This document shows positions 29,670 to 38,516 of a stretch of 48,063 nt of DNA, piece by piece. The notes beneath the pieces were generated by a model that had not been told where the DNA came from, made no database searches, and saw only the letters and a program-made list of their open reading frames with translations. Within the stretch, counting starts at the first letter, position 1. The number at the start of each line of letters is the position of its first letter. Source of the stretch: an uncultured Paracoccaceae bacterium (GTDB lineage Bacteria > Pseudomonadota > Alphaproteobacteria > Rhodobacterales > Rhodobacteraceae); the NCBI GenBank assembly GCA_958439195.1, contig OY288156.1:162501-210563 (forward strand), in the 5' to 3' direction. The translations under genes and the position numbers were made by a program.

Positions 29670-29907
29670 TTCCGAAATAGTGGACGCAAGCAATGCCAGG
29701 TCTTTCTGCCTCGAACCGCCCGAGGATGGCAGAACCTGAGGCAGACGGAGAGCGGCCATGGCACGTTCATCCAACCAATATCGTCGTCGGTTGCTGATTG
29801 CCCCTTAGGGCGCATTGGTCTGGGCTCTCTCTGCGGACCACAGGTTGGTATACTGATACACGACGATGGTTTGCCTTTCCGGCGATCAAAGCAATAAGTG
29901 GCCTTGC

Positions 29908-30903
29908 ATGAACATTCATACCGACCTCTGCATCCTAGGTGCCGGGCTTTCTGGGCTTAGTCTGGCTGCCCAACTCCGGGCCGAGGGCCGCGATGTGACC
30001 GTGCTGGAGGCCCGGGACAGAAGCGGTGGGCGTGTGCTTTCACGGGGCGGATATGACCTTGGGCCGTCCTGGATCTGGCCGCACAACCAACGCATGTTGG
30101 CACTGATTGAAAGTTTGGGCCTGAATATTTTTGCGCAACACGCAACCGGACGGTTGGTGTTTGAAGATGCCTCTGGAATGGTTCGTCGGGATCTTGAATT
30201 TGCGACGATGGGCGGCGCTTTGCGCGTCGAGGGTGGGCTGGCGCGGGTCACTGATACCCTCGCCTCGGGGCTTGGCGATCATCTGCGCCTTGCCTGCCGG
30301 GTGCATCGGGTGCTGGAAGATGCTGATGGTGTCTGGGTGTTGACGACGGAGGGACGTCTTCGCGCGGGTCGGGTCATCCTTGCCATGCCACCGCGTCTGG
30401 TGGCCGGCCTGGGGGTTGCAGTTCCAGATGTGCCGACCTGGATGGCAGGTCATGCAAAGCTGGTGGCAACCTATCCAACGGCCTTTTGGCGGGAAAACGG
30501 GCTGAACGGCGATGCAATCTCGCATCGTGGGCCCTTGGCAGAGATACACGACGCTTCGCCTGATGGAGCGAAGGTGGGTGCGCTGTTCGGTTTCGCCCAA
30601 GTCGGGGCGGCGCGTCAGCCAGGATTGCGTGGTGCGGCTATCGCCCAATTGGTGCGTCTCTTCGGGAAGGATGCCGCGACGCCCGATGATGTGTTCATAA
30701 AGGACTGGAGCACGGACCCCGCCACCGCCACAGAATCCGACCTGACCCCACCTTCAGAGCATCCGACCTACAATGCCCTGCCACCCACACGCCGCCTGAT
30801 CTTTGCCGGGACTGAGACGTCGCCTGACAATGGCGGCTTTATGGAAGGTGCGCTGGCGGCCGCCGAAGCGGCACATGCCGCCCTCCAGCTTGTGGCGGAC
30901 TAA
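29908..30903 (+). CDS. FAD-dependent amine oxidase (monoamine-oxidase type)
   Basis: A 331-aa flavoprotein. The FAD-binding GxGxxG is in LGAGLSGLSLAAQL (about residues 10-23), followed by LEARDRSGGRV (about 33-43). The C-terminal FAD segment is FAGTETSPDNGGFMEGAL (about 303-320). This is the monoamine oxidase/phytoene-desaturase-like pattern. It would oxidise an amine to an imine or aldehyde with peroxide formation. The ATG at 29908 is chosen because the family starts just before the Rossmann strand; an earlier in-frame start adds 14 unlike residues. The neighbouring aldo/keto reductase could act on an aldehyde product, but that link is inferred. No signal peptide. Confidence 0.85.
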   Translation: MNIHTDLCILGAGLSGLSLAAQLRAEGRDVTVLEARDRSGGRVLSRGGYDLGPSWIWPHNQRMLALIESLGLNIFAQHATGRLVFEDASGMVRRDLEFATMGGALRVEGGLARVTDTLASGLGDHLRLACRVHRVLEDADGVWVLTTEGRLRAGRVILAMPPRLVAGLGVAVPDVPTWMAGHAKLVATYPTAFWRENGLNGDAISHRGPLAEIHDASPDGAKVGALFGFAQVGAARQPGLRGAAIAQLVRLFGKDAATPDDVFIKDWSTDPATATESDLTPPSEHPTYNALPPTRRLIFAGTETSPDNGGFMEGALAAAEAAHAALQLVAD

Positions 30904-31189
30904 GCCGTTCGCGTTTGCGATTTGCATTCTGCAGACTGCACCGCCGTGGTTGCGCGCTTTCTGGGTCACATATCGCGGCTACTTGATCTCCGAATGTTTG
31001 GTGAACTACCATGTCGCCAAATCCATAACCGAAAGGACATGGCTAACCTGCTTGGTGGTAAGAACACCGTGCTGGTGCTGGAAGGCATCCCAGCACTTGT
31101 CGCAAACCTTGGCCGCCGCGTTGCCACAGTTGCCAAGATGCGCGCATAGTTGGTTCATTCCCACGCAAACCGATAACTGGAGCCCGATT

Positions 31190-32143
31190 ATGAACGCCCG
31201 AAAACTTGGAAACACTGGCATTAACATTGCCCCAGTTGTGTTTGGCGGCAACGTGCTGGGCTGGACGGTTGATGAGCCAACCGGCTTTGCCATCCTTGAT
31301 GCCTTTGTCGATCACGGTTTCAACGCCATCGACACGGCTGATGTCTATTCCAGCTGGGCCCCTGGCAACCGAGGCGGGGAGTCTGAGGCCATGATCGGCC
31401 GCTGGTTAAAGGCGCGCCCCGGAATGCGTGACCGCATCACAATCTTTACCAAGGTCGGTTCCGACATGGGCGCGCCCGGACAGAAGGGCCTGTCTGAACG
31501 CTGGATAATGCAGGCAGTCGACCACTCACTTCAGCGACTGGGCACGGATGTGATTGATCTCTATTTCTCTCACTGGCCAGATCCGGAAACACCGCAAGAG
31601 GAAACTCTGGGCGCGTTTGGCAAGCTGATCGCTGCGGGCAAGGTTCGCGCCATCGGCGCGTCCAACCTTGACGCAGGTCAGTTGCGGGCAGCGTTGGCCT
31701 TGGCTGAACAAGACCTGCCCCGTTACGGCGTTCTGCAACCCGAATACAACCTGCATGATCGCTCCGGTTTCGAAGGACCGTTGCAGGATCTTTGTCTTCA
31801 GGAAGATCTGGGCGTCGTTACCTATTTCAGCCTGGCCTCCGGCTTTCTGAGCGGCAAGTATCGCAGCGCCGATGATCTGGTCATTTCCGTGCGTGGTGAA
31901 GATGTGGGGCGTTACCTCACACCCCGTGGCCTTGCACTGCTGGACATTCTGCACGACGTTGCGAACCGTTCCGCCGCCAAACCGGCCGAAGTCGCGTTGG
32001 CCTGGCTGATGGCGCAGCCGGGGGTCACCGCGCCTATCGCCTCGGCCACCCGCGTTGCCCATGTGCAAAGTTTTGCCCGAGCCGCGAGTCTGCGCCTTTC
32101 AGCCGAGGATTTGGACCGTTTCGCCGCTCTGCCAACACATTGA
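31190..32143 (+). CDS. Aldo/keto reductase
   Basis: A 317-aa NADPH-type aldo/keto reductase of the TIM-barrel fold. The catalytic residues sit in IDTADVYS (Asp, Tyr), IFTKVG (Lys) and YFSHWPDP (His), in the normal order. The ATG at 31190 is chosen since KLGNTGINIAPVVFGGN is the family start; the longer in-frame ORF upstream is not family-like. It reduces a carbonyl to an alcohol, substrate unknown. About 285 bases without a recognised gene precede it, and two hairpins follow. Confidence 0.9.
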   Translation: MNARKLGNTGINIAPVVFGGNVLGWTVDEPTGFAILDAFVDHGFNAIDTADVYSSWAPGNRGGESEAMIGRWLKARPGMRDRITIFTKVGSDMGAPGQKGLSERWIMQAVDHSLQRLGTDVIDLYFSHWPDPETPQEETLGAFGKLIAAGKVRAIGASNLDAGQLRAALALAEQDLPRYGVLQPEYNLHDRSGFEGPLQDLCLQEDLGVVTYFSLASGFLSGKYRSADDLVISVRGEDVGRYLTPRGLALLDILHDVANRSAAKPAEVALAWLMAQPGVTAPIASATRVAHVQSFARAASLRLSAEDLDRFAALPTH

Positions 32144-32173
32144 ACGATCGCCTTCCCTAAGATGCCCACGGCC

Positions 32174-32189
32174 TCTGGATCAATCCAGA
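32174..32189 (+). terminator. Hairpin after the aldo/keto reductase
   Basis: TCTGGAT (32174-32180), a CA loop and ATCCAGA (32183-32189) give a perfect 7-bp stem about 30 bases past the stop. CCTAAG and CTTAGG flank it as outer, imperfectly paired arms. It looks like a terminator without a clear T tract. Confidence 0.5.
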
Positions 32190-32224
32190 CAGCCATCCCT
32201 TAGGACAATACCGATCATGAAAAT

Positions 32225-32247
32225 CCGCGATCCAGATCGGATCGCGG
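32225..32247. promoter_or_regulatory. Perfect 9-bp inverted repeat upstream of the YHS gene
   Basis: CCGCGATCC (32225-32233), a 5-base spacer and GGATCGCGG (32239-32247) are perfect inverted arms, about 117 bases before the YHS gene start. It may be an operator or an RNA stem-loop; no cognate regulator lies next to it. Confidence 0.5.
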
Positions 32248-32363
32248 CACCCGAATAACTGCCTCTTTGGACGACTGAATCACGGTTGTGCGATTGAACC
32301 GCTGATCATGTAACGGCGTCGGTTTGCGTAGCGAACTGGATCTTGGATAGAGAGGAGCATGCC

Positions 32364-32885
32364 ATGATCAAAATGACCGCCTTGGCCATCGCCGTCACCT
32401 TCGGGCTGTTCGGCCCAGCATTCTCTGGCGAACAGTATATCGACAAAACCGGATTTGCCGTGTCGGGGTATGATGTTGTGTCCTATTTCGACCTGCCGCA
32501 ATCGGGCATCGGCGCGCCGCAACAATCCCCCCTTCCTGGAAGTGCAGCGATTACCGCTTCCTACAACGGTGCAACCTTTGCCTTTGCCAATGAAGCGAAC
32601 CGCGATGCCTTTATTGCCAATCCGTCTGCCTTTGTGCCGCAATATGATGGGCATTGTGCCTATGGTGTCGCCAAGGGTGGAAAGGTTCCCGGCAACCCCA
32701 CCCTTTGGCGGATCGTGGATGGAAAGCTTTATTTGAACATTACCAAGCAAGTTGTCGACGATTGGGAACAAGATATACCCGGCTACCTCCAGTCATCGGA
32801 CCAGAACTGGACCGAGCTGGAACCGGATGCCGCATCGACTGCGAAGATCCCAAAATTCACCTCTGCTGCACCACTTCAAAACTGA
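32364..32885 (+). CDS. Exported YHS-domain protein
   Basis: A 173-aa protein with a signal peptide (residues 1-21, ending FSG). The YHS-type domain spans about 28-135: YDVVSYF, then ATFAFANEANRDAFIANPSAFVPQYDGHCAYGVAKG, with the Tyr-Asp-Gly-His-Cys cluster typical of the exported subtype. Some YHS proteins bind metals, and the exported ones have no known role. The ATG at 32364 is chosen for the GAGGAG at 32352-32357. The CoA-transferase gene follows 12 bases later, so the two are probably co-transcribed although a secreted protein and a cytosolic enzyme are an odd pair. Confidence 0.86.
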   Translation: MIKMTALAIAVTFGLFGPAFSGEQYIDKTGFAVSGYDVVSYFDLPQSGIGAPQQSPLPGSAAITASYNGATFAFANEANRDAFIANPSAFVPQYDGHCAYGVAKGGKVPGNPTLWRIVDGKLYLNITKQVVDDWEQDIPGYLQSSDQNWTELEPDAASTAKIPKFTSAAPLQN

Positions 32886-32897
32886 CCGGAAGAAACT

Positions 32898-34169
32898 GTG
32901 GACCCTGTCGAAGCAACCCAAAATGATGCACAGGCCCTGTCTGGCCTGCGTGTGCTGGACCTGTCACGTATTCTTGCAGGGCCGACAGCGACCCAACTGT
33001 TGGCTGATCTGGGTGCCGAAGTCATCAAGATCGAACGCCCGGGTGCGGGCGATGACACGCGCGGTTGGGGGCCACCCTTCGTGACCAATACCAAAGGTGA
33101 GGAAACTGGGCCTAGCGCCTATTTCCTTTCGGCCAATCGCGGCAAGCATTCGGTTGCTGTAAACATCGCAGATCCACGCGGCCAAGCGGTGGTAAGGGCC
33201 TTAGCGGCTGTATCGGATGTGGTGGTGGAAAACTTCAAGCCCGGCGATCTGGCGCGCTACGGTCTTGACTATGCAACGCTTGGTGCGGCCAATCCTCGGC
33301 TCATCTATTGTTCGATCACTGGCTTTGGGCAAACCGGGCCGAACGTCCATCGGGCGGGATATGATTTCCTCGTGCAAGGCGAAGGCGGAATGATGAGCCT
33401 GACGGGCAATGCCGACGGCCCACCCCTGAAGGCTGGTGTCGGCATCGCAGATTTAATCTGCGGCATGTATGCGGCCGTCGGTATTCTGGCGGCAATTACC
33501 GCTCGGCAGGTATCGGGCAAGGGCCAGCATATCGACATAGCATTGATGGACGCCCAGGTGGCGATGCTGGTCAATCAGGGTGTTGCGCACCTGACTGATG
33601 GGAAAGTTCCGCCACGGCGCGGCAATGATCACCCCACTATCGTTCCTTATGGTGCCTTTCCTGCCAGTGATGGCACTTTCATTCTGGCGGTCGGAAATGA
33701 CGGCCAGTTCGCCCGTTTTGCAGCGTTGGCGGGGGCGCCCGGTCTGTCAAACGATCCGCGCTTTGCAACCAACGCGGCCCGTGTGCGCAACCGCGATGTT
33801 CTGATCCCACTGATTGCGGCGCTTACTGCGGGGCGCCCTGTTCAGGACTGGTTGGCGTCATGCGCTGCGCACAATATCCCTGCCGGTCCGGTGAATGATC
33901 TTGCACAGGTATTTGACAGCCCACAGGTAGCAGCACGGGGGATGCGGATAGATATGCCGCTGGGTGATGGACAGACGGTTGCGCTGATTGGCAACCCGTT
34001 GAAGATGTCGGCAACCCCTGTCACCTATGCCAAGGCACCGCCTGCATTGGGGGCCGATACCGATGCGGTTCTGATGCGCACCCTTGGCCTGACATGGGAC
34101 GAACTTTCTTTGCTGGCGGCAGAGGGCGTGATTGGGGGGGACTGGCACCATGACAAAAACCGGCGCTGA
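32898..34169 (+). CDS. Class III (CaiB/BaiF) CoA-transferase
   Basis: A 423-aa family III CoA-transferase. It opens with the family pattern LRVLDLSRILAGPTATQLLADLGAEVIKIERP and has the catalytic Asp156 in RAGYDFLVQ. PRLIYCSITGFGQTGP is also typical. It moves CoA between acids; the acid cannot be told. The start is a GTG at 32898. The 3' end overlaps the next gene by 20 bases, which implies coupled expression and a shared pathway, as seen for formyl-CoA transferase with oxalyl-CoA decarboxylase. The next gene is not a close match to that decarboxylase. Confidence 0.9.
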   Translation: MDPVEATQNDAQALSGLRVLDLSRILAGPTATQLLADLGAEVIKIERPGAGDDTRGWGPPFVTNTKGEETGPSAYFLSANRGKHSVAVNIADPRGQAVVRALAAVSDVVVENFKPGDLARYGLDYATLGAANPRLIYCSITGFGQTGPNVHRAGYDFLVQGEGGMMSLTGNADGPPLKAGVGIADLICGMYAAVGILAAITARQVSGKGQHIDIALMDAQVAMLVNQGVAHLTDGKVPPRRGNDHPTIVPYGAFPASDGTFILAVGNDGQFARFAALAGAPGLSNDPRFATNAARVRNRDVLIPLIAALTAGRPVQDWLASCAAHNIPAGPVNDLAQVFDSPQVAARGMRIDMPLGDGQTVALIGNPLKMSATPVTYAKAPPALGADTDAVLMRTLGLTWDELSLLAAEGVIGGDWHHDKNRR

Positions 34170-35763
34170 CATCATCGGCGACGCGCTGGCCAGGGCCGGG
34201 GCGACCCATGCCTTCGGCATTCCAGGGGGCGAGGTTCTGGCCCTGATGCAGGGGCTGGATGCGGCAGGCCTGCGCTTTGTGCTGGTAAAGCATGAAAACG
34301 GCGGCGGGTTCATGGCCGAAGGACTGTGGCACATGACGGGCAGCCTGCCGGTTCTGGTGGCAACCCTTGGCCCCGGCGTCGCCAATGCTGTCAATGTCGT
34401 GGCCAATGCCATGCAGGACCGGGTGCCACTGATCTTCTTGACTGGTTGTGTCGATGCGGCAGAGGCGGAAACATATACTCATCAGGTCTTTGATCATCAG
34501 GCCATGCTGCGCCCGGTGGTCAAAGGCAGCTTTCGCCTTGCCTCCGGGGCTGTTGCTGCGGGCATGGCCAAGGCGATTTCCCTTGCGACGTCAGGTCAAC
34601 CGGGGCCGGTCCATATCGACGTGCCAATCACGGTGGCCGAGGCTGCCGCGACAGAGCCGTTCCTTGCGGAGCCGTGGGTTGGCCCCCCCGGACTGCCCCC
34701 ACCCGCCGACATCGCCATTGCGCTGGAGGCGATGAAGAACGCCCACCGCCCGCTGGCGATTGCCGGGGTCGATGCGGTGAACGAAGCGGCCGGGCCGGCG
34801 ATTGCCGATTTCTGCCATGCGCACAGAATTCCGTTGATCACCACCTACAAAGGCAAAGGCCTGATGCCAGAGTCTGACCCGCTCTGCCTTGGCGGTGCGG
34901 GTTTGTCACCAAAGGCCGACCGCATCTTGATGCCGTTGATTGCTCAGGCCGACACGATCCTCTTGCTGGGATATGATCCGATCGAAATGCGCATTGGCTG
35001 GCGCAACCCATTTGTCCCGGGGCAGAGGGTGATTGACCTTGCGCCGATCCGCCGAGACCACGGCATGCATCACGCCGACATTCCGATGATCGGTGATATT
35101 GCGCTTTCGCTAAAATCGCTATGCCACGATGCGCCCCCGCGCTGGCCGGATGGTCAGCCTGCTACCGCGCGTGCCGCCCTGAACGCGGCTTTCACTGCGC
35201 CCGACACATGGGGCCCGCACGCTGTATTTTCCACCCTGCGGTCTGTGATGCCCCCGGACACGGTGATCACCGCAGATTCCGGCGCGCATCGGATACTGGT
35301 CAGTCAGATGTGGAAATGCCCGGCACCGCGATTGATGCTTCAATCCTCCGGACTTTGCACAATGGCCTGCGCGGTGCCATTGGCCGCAGGGGCAAAGATG
35401 GGGCGTCCAGATGTGCCGGTTCTGGCATTTGTTGGTGATGCGGGGCTGGAGATGGGGGCCGGAGAATTGGCAACCCTTGCCACCCTTAACCTGCCTGTCG
35501 TGATCTGCGTTCTGGTAGACCACAGCCTTACCCTGATCGAGATGAAACAACGCGCCAGCCAACGCCCGAACCTTGGGGTGGATTTTGGCGGCCCCGGTGC
35601 CGGAACAGATTTCGCCACCCTAGCCCGCGCCTTTGGCGGGCATGGCGTGGATGTGTCCGACAGCACCTCTTTGGCGCGTGAGGCAGAGGCAGCCTTGGCC
35701 CGTAAAACCTTTACGTTGATTGCCGCACACATCCCCCGGCGGGCCTATGACGGGGCCTTCTGA
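34150..35763 (+). CDS. Thiamine-diphosphate-dependent enzyme, acetolactate-synthase-like
   Basis: A 537-aa TPP enzyme. The Pyr domain has Glu49 in VKHENGGGFMAEG, which activates the cofactor. A central domain (about 190-310) is followed by the PP domain (about 350-530). Its Mg-TPP motif starts GDAGLEMGAGELATL and has Asp rather than Asn at the second metal position (LVDHSL), a variant of the usual GDG...N pattern. The reaction would be decarboxylation or carboligation of a 2-keto or acyl-CoA substrate. The ATG at 34150 lies inside the CoA-transferase gene, 20 bases before its end. A hairpin follows the stop. Confidence 0.85.
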   Translation: MTKTGADIIGDALARAGATHAFGIPGGEVLALMQGLDAAGLRFVLVKHENGGGFMAEGLWHMTGSLPVLVATLGPGVANAVNVVANAMQDRVPLIFLTGCVDAAEAETYTHQVFDHQAMLRPVVKGSFRLASGAVAAGMAKAISLATSGQPGPVHIDVPITVAEAAATEPFLAEPWVGPPGLPPPADIAIALEAMKNAHRPLAIAGVDAVNEAAGPAIADFCHAHRIPLITTYKGKGLMPESDPLCLGGAGLSPKADRILMPLIAQADTILLLGYDPIEMRIGWRNPFVPGQRVIDLAPIRRDHGMHHADIPMIGDIALSLKSLCHDAPPRWPDGQPATARAALNAAFTAPDTWGPHAVFSTLRSVMPPDTVITADSGAHRILVSQMWKCPAPRLMLQSSGLCTMACAVPLAAGAKMGRPDVPVLAFVGDAGLEMGAGELATLATLNLPVVICVLVDHSLTLIEMKQRASQRPNLGVDFGGPGAGTDFATLARAFGGHGVDVSDSTSLAREAEAALARKTFTLIAAHIPRRAYDGAF

Positions 35764-35770
35764 CCCTGTC

Positions 35771-35792
35771 CACCTAACGCTTGCGTGAGGTG
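35771..35792 (+). terminator. Hairpin after the TPP-enzyme gene
   Basis: CACCTAACGC (35771-35780) and GCGTGAGGTG (35783-35792) pair over ten positions with one mismatch and a TT loop, seven bases past the stop. No T tract follows. It may be a terminator or processing site dividing the metabolic and TPR/OPG genes. Confidence 0.5.
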
Positions 35793-35914
35793 TCTGTCAC
35801 AAACCGATTGGCGTGTAACAGACCCTGTCTTAGGTGCGAAACGCACATCAACTGCGCCTGCACGACCAAGTTATGGGCCGTGCAGGCCGTCGCCCTGATG
35901 TGAAAGGTCGCCCA

Positions 35915-37252
35915 ATGCCACTGTCTGATGATCTAAGCGGTATCCCCACCTCGCTATCAGGGGAACTGATAGGCCATTGGAACAGGGTCATAACGGGCAT
36001 CCTGTCCCACGCGGCAAGCACTGGCCCAGACCTTAACCGTGTGCTTGCGGCGGTGCCTGATTTTGCGCTGGGTCAGGCGATCCGGGGGGTTTCCTGCCTT
36101 TTGCTGGGGCGGGCCGAGATGGTGGATATCGCCCGGCAGGCATATGCCGCCGCTTTGACCGGGGCACCCGCAACGATGCGCGAAATAGCCTTTGTCCATG
36201 CTCTTGGCGATTGGCTGCACGGGCGGCCTTCGCGGGCGGCCGCGCGGATGCAGGTTATCCTTACCCTGAACCCCCGCGATGCCTTGGCAATGAAGATGAT
36301 CCAGGCCATCCACTTCGTCATGGGACGCCCCGACGCCATGCGTGCATCGGTCGAGGGCGCGCTGCCCGCATGGGATGACCACCCAGCGCGCGGCTATATC
36401 CTTGGCTGTCATGCCTTCACGCTGGAGGAAACGGGCGAATTCGACCGCGCCGAACGGATCGGTCGTGAAGGAGTGGCGCTTGCGCATGATGATGCATGGG
36501 GACTTCATGCCGTTGCGCACGTGTTCGACAGCACTGGTCGGGCACGCGCCGGCCTGGATTGGTTGACGGGACGTGAAGGTGCCTGGGCGCATTGCAACAA
36601 CTTTCGCTTCCACGTCTGGTGGCACCGCGCGCTGATGCATCTGGACTTGGGCGAATATGATACGGCGTTGGCATTGTATGACGCCGATATACGCGCCGAA
36701 AAAACAGACGATTATCGTGACATCTCAAACGGAGCGTCACTTCTTGCGCGGCTGGAACTTGAAGGTGTTGACGTGGGTGACAGGTGGAACGAACTGGCCG
36801 ACTTGTCTGAAAACCGGGCTGCGGATGGTTGCCTGGCTTTTGCGGACCTGCATTACATGTTGGCGTTGTGCGGCGGAGAACGGGATCAGGCCGCCGCAGG
36901 GCTGATTGCCAGGATGCAGGCCACGCGCCCTGCGGGGCATGAATTGCAGCGGGTAATCACGCATCCCGGCCTGCATGTTGCCCAAGGATTGCAGGCATTT
37001 GCGGCCGGGGAATATCCGGTTGCGTGGATGCATCTGCGCGCTGGGCGGGCTGATCTTCAGCAGATTGGCGGCAGCCATGCACAACGGGATGTCTTTGACC
37101 GCATCACCATCGAAGCGGCGTTGCGCAGCGGCTATGCCGATGCCGCTGATGCGCTCTTACGTGATCGTATGGCGCGGCGCGGTGGTTCGGTCGACGGCTA
37201 TACGGCGGCGCGTCTTTCCCTGATTGATGCTGTCCGCATGAAAGCAGTCTGA
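35915..37252 (+). CDS. TTC38-like tetratricopeptide-repeat protein
   Basis: A 445-aa helical protein resembling the TTC38 family, which occurs in both bacteria and animals. Recognisable blocks are HPARGYILGCHAFTLEETGEFDRAERIGREG, AWGLHAVAHVFDSTGR and FHVWWHRALMHLDLGEYDTALALYD. No function is established for bacterial members; TPR folds bind proteins or peptides. The ATG at 35915 is chosen because the family match begins near there, although the frame is open further upstream. The opgC-like gene begins one base after its stop, so they are almost certainly one transcript. Confidence 0.82.
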   Translation: MPLSDDLSGIPTSLSGELIGHWNRVITGILSHAASTGPDLNRVLAAVPDFALGQAIRGVSCLLLGRAEMVDIARQAYAAALTGAPATMREIAFVHALGDWLHGRPSRAAARMQVILTLNPRDALAMKMIQAIHFVMGRPDAMRASVEGALPAWDDHPARGYILGCHAFTLEETGEFDRAERIGREGVALAHDDAWGLHAVAHVFDSTGRARAGLDWLTGREGAWAHCNNFRFHVWWHRALMHLDLGEYDTALALYDADIRAEKTDDYRDISNGASLLARLELEGVDVGDRWNELADLSENRAADGCLAFADLHYMLALCGGERDQAAAGLIARMQATRPAGHELQRVITHPGLHVAQGLQAFAAGEYPVAWMHLRAGRADLQQIGGSHAQRDVFDRITIEAALRSGYADAADALLRDRMARRGGSVDGYTAARLSLIDAVRMKAV

Positions 37253-37253
37253 A

Positions 37254-38468
37254 ATGACGCAGCCGATCGTGACGCCAACACACCCGCCCAAACGGCAACG
37301 CGACCTGCGTCTCGATTTTTTCCGGGGCCTCGGCATGTTTATCATCCTGATCGCCCATATCACCGGCAACCCCTGGACCCTGTGGATTCCCGCCCGTTTC
37401 GGCTTTTCCGATGCGACCGAGATGTTCGTTTTCTGCTCGGGCATGGCATCGGCGCTGGCGTTCGGCGCGGTCTTTTCGCGGGCAGGTTGGCTGATGGGCA
37501 CCCTGCGCATCGCGCATCGCATCTGGCAGGTCTACTGGGTTCATCTGGGGGTATTCTTCGTGACCCTTGCGCTGATGCTGGCGCTGAACATGACCGGTGC
37601 CTTCCCGCGCGACGAGGTGGGTGCCCTGAACCTGAAGCATTTCATCAACAACACCGGTCCAAACCTGATCGGGCTGATGACGCTGACCTATGTGCCCAAC
37701 TACTTTGACATCCTGCCGATGTATCTGGTCATCCTTGCGCTGATCCCGCTGATGATGTCGTTGGCACGGCTTGATGTGCGGCTAGCGCTTTTTGCAAGCG
37801 TGGCCCTTTGGATTTCTGGCACCGCTGGATTGAATTTCCCGGCCGAGCTTTGGTTTACCAAACCATCTGACAGGATGTGGTTTTTCAACCCGTTCTCCTG
37901 GCAGCTGATCTTCTTCACTGGCTTTGCCTTGATGTCGGGGTGGTTGCCCGCCCCACCGGTGCGCCGATCGCTGATTTGGGTCGCGGCTGGCATTGTCATT
38001 GCGTCGGTGCCGTTCGCATGGGGCAAGATCATCAGCCAGGTCGATGCCATCCGTGACATAAGGCAGGCTGCGGCGCCGCTGTTCAGCAAAACTGACTTTG
38101 GCATCCTGCGCTATGTCCATTTTCTCGCGCTGGCCTATCTGGCATGGGTCGCCGTGGGGCCCAAAGGCGCGCGGTTGCGCAGGACCGGATGGGCCGCCGC
38201 GATCATCGACCTGATTTGCCGTGTTGGTCAGCAGTCGCTGGCCGTCTTTGCTGCATCCATGGTGTTGGCGCGTGTTCTGGGTGCAGTGCTGAAACTTGCC
38301 GGAAACGGCCCACTGGCCGCTCTGGCTGTGAATCTGGCGGGGTTTGCACTGATCATCGGGGTCGCAAGGTTGACGGCCTACTTCAAAGGACAACCGTGGA
38401 AGGCCGACCGATCACCGGATCAAACGCATACGACCGGCCCGCTCGTGCAAACAGAGCTGCGCCCATGA
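37254..38468 (+). CDS. OpgC-like membrane acyltransferase, forward OPG locus
   Basis: A 404-aa integral membrane protein with about ten hydrophobic segments. It begins with the OpgC pattern RDLRLDFFRGLGMFIILIAH, then RFGFSDATEMFVFCSGMASALAF and a conserved NYFDILPMYLV. OpgC adds succinyl groups to periplasmic glucans. A paralogue is on the other strand at 41149-42300. It lies between the TPR gene (one-base gap) and an opgH-like gene 48 bases on, so it belongs to one operon with them. It may acylate a glucan made by that OpgH-like protein. Confidence 0.88.
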   Translation: MTQPIVTPTHPPKRQRDLRLDFFRGLGMFIILIAHITGNPWTLWIPARFGFSDATEMFVFCSGMASALAFGAVFSRAGWLMGTLRIAHRIWQVYWVHLGVFFVTLALMLALNMTGAFPRDEVGALNLKHFINNTGPNLIGLMTLTYVPNYFDILPMYLVILALIPLMMSLARLDVRLALFASVALWISGTAGLNFPAELWFTKPSDRMWFFNPFSWQLIFFTGFALMSGWLPAPPVRRSLIWVAAGIVIASVPFAWGKIISQVDAIRDIRQAAAPLFSKTDFGILRYVHFLALAYLAWVAVGPKGARLRRTGWAAAIIDLICRVGQQSLAVFAASMVLARVLGAVLKLAGNGPLAALAVNLAGFALIIGVARLTAYFKGQPWKADRSPDQTHTTGPLVQTELRP

Positions 38469-38516
38469 TCGCCGTGGCAGCCAAGGGCTGTGTGTCCTGA
38501 TGCCGGAAGGATTTGC

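Noticed and set aside
30922..31149. 75-codon forward frame between the amine oxidase and aldo/keto reductase
   Set aside because: No family likeness and no RBS; it may be a gene remnant but cannot be supported.
35771..35830. Riboswitch ahead of the TPR gene
   Set aside because: Only a simple hairpin is present; no known aptamer pattern was recognised.
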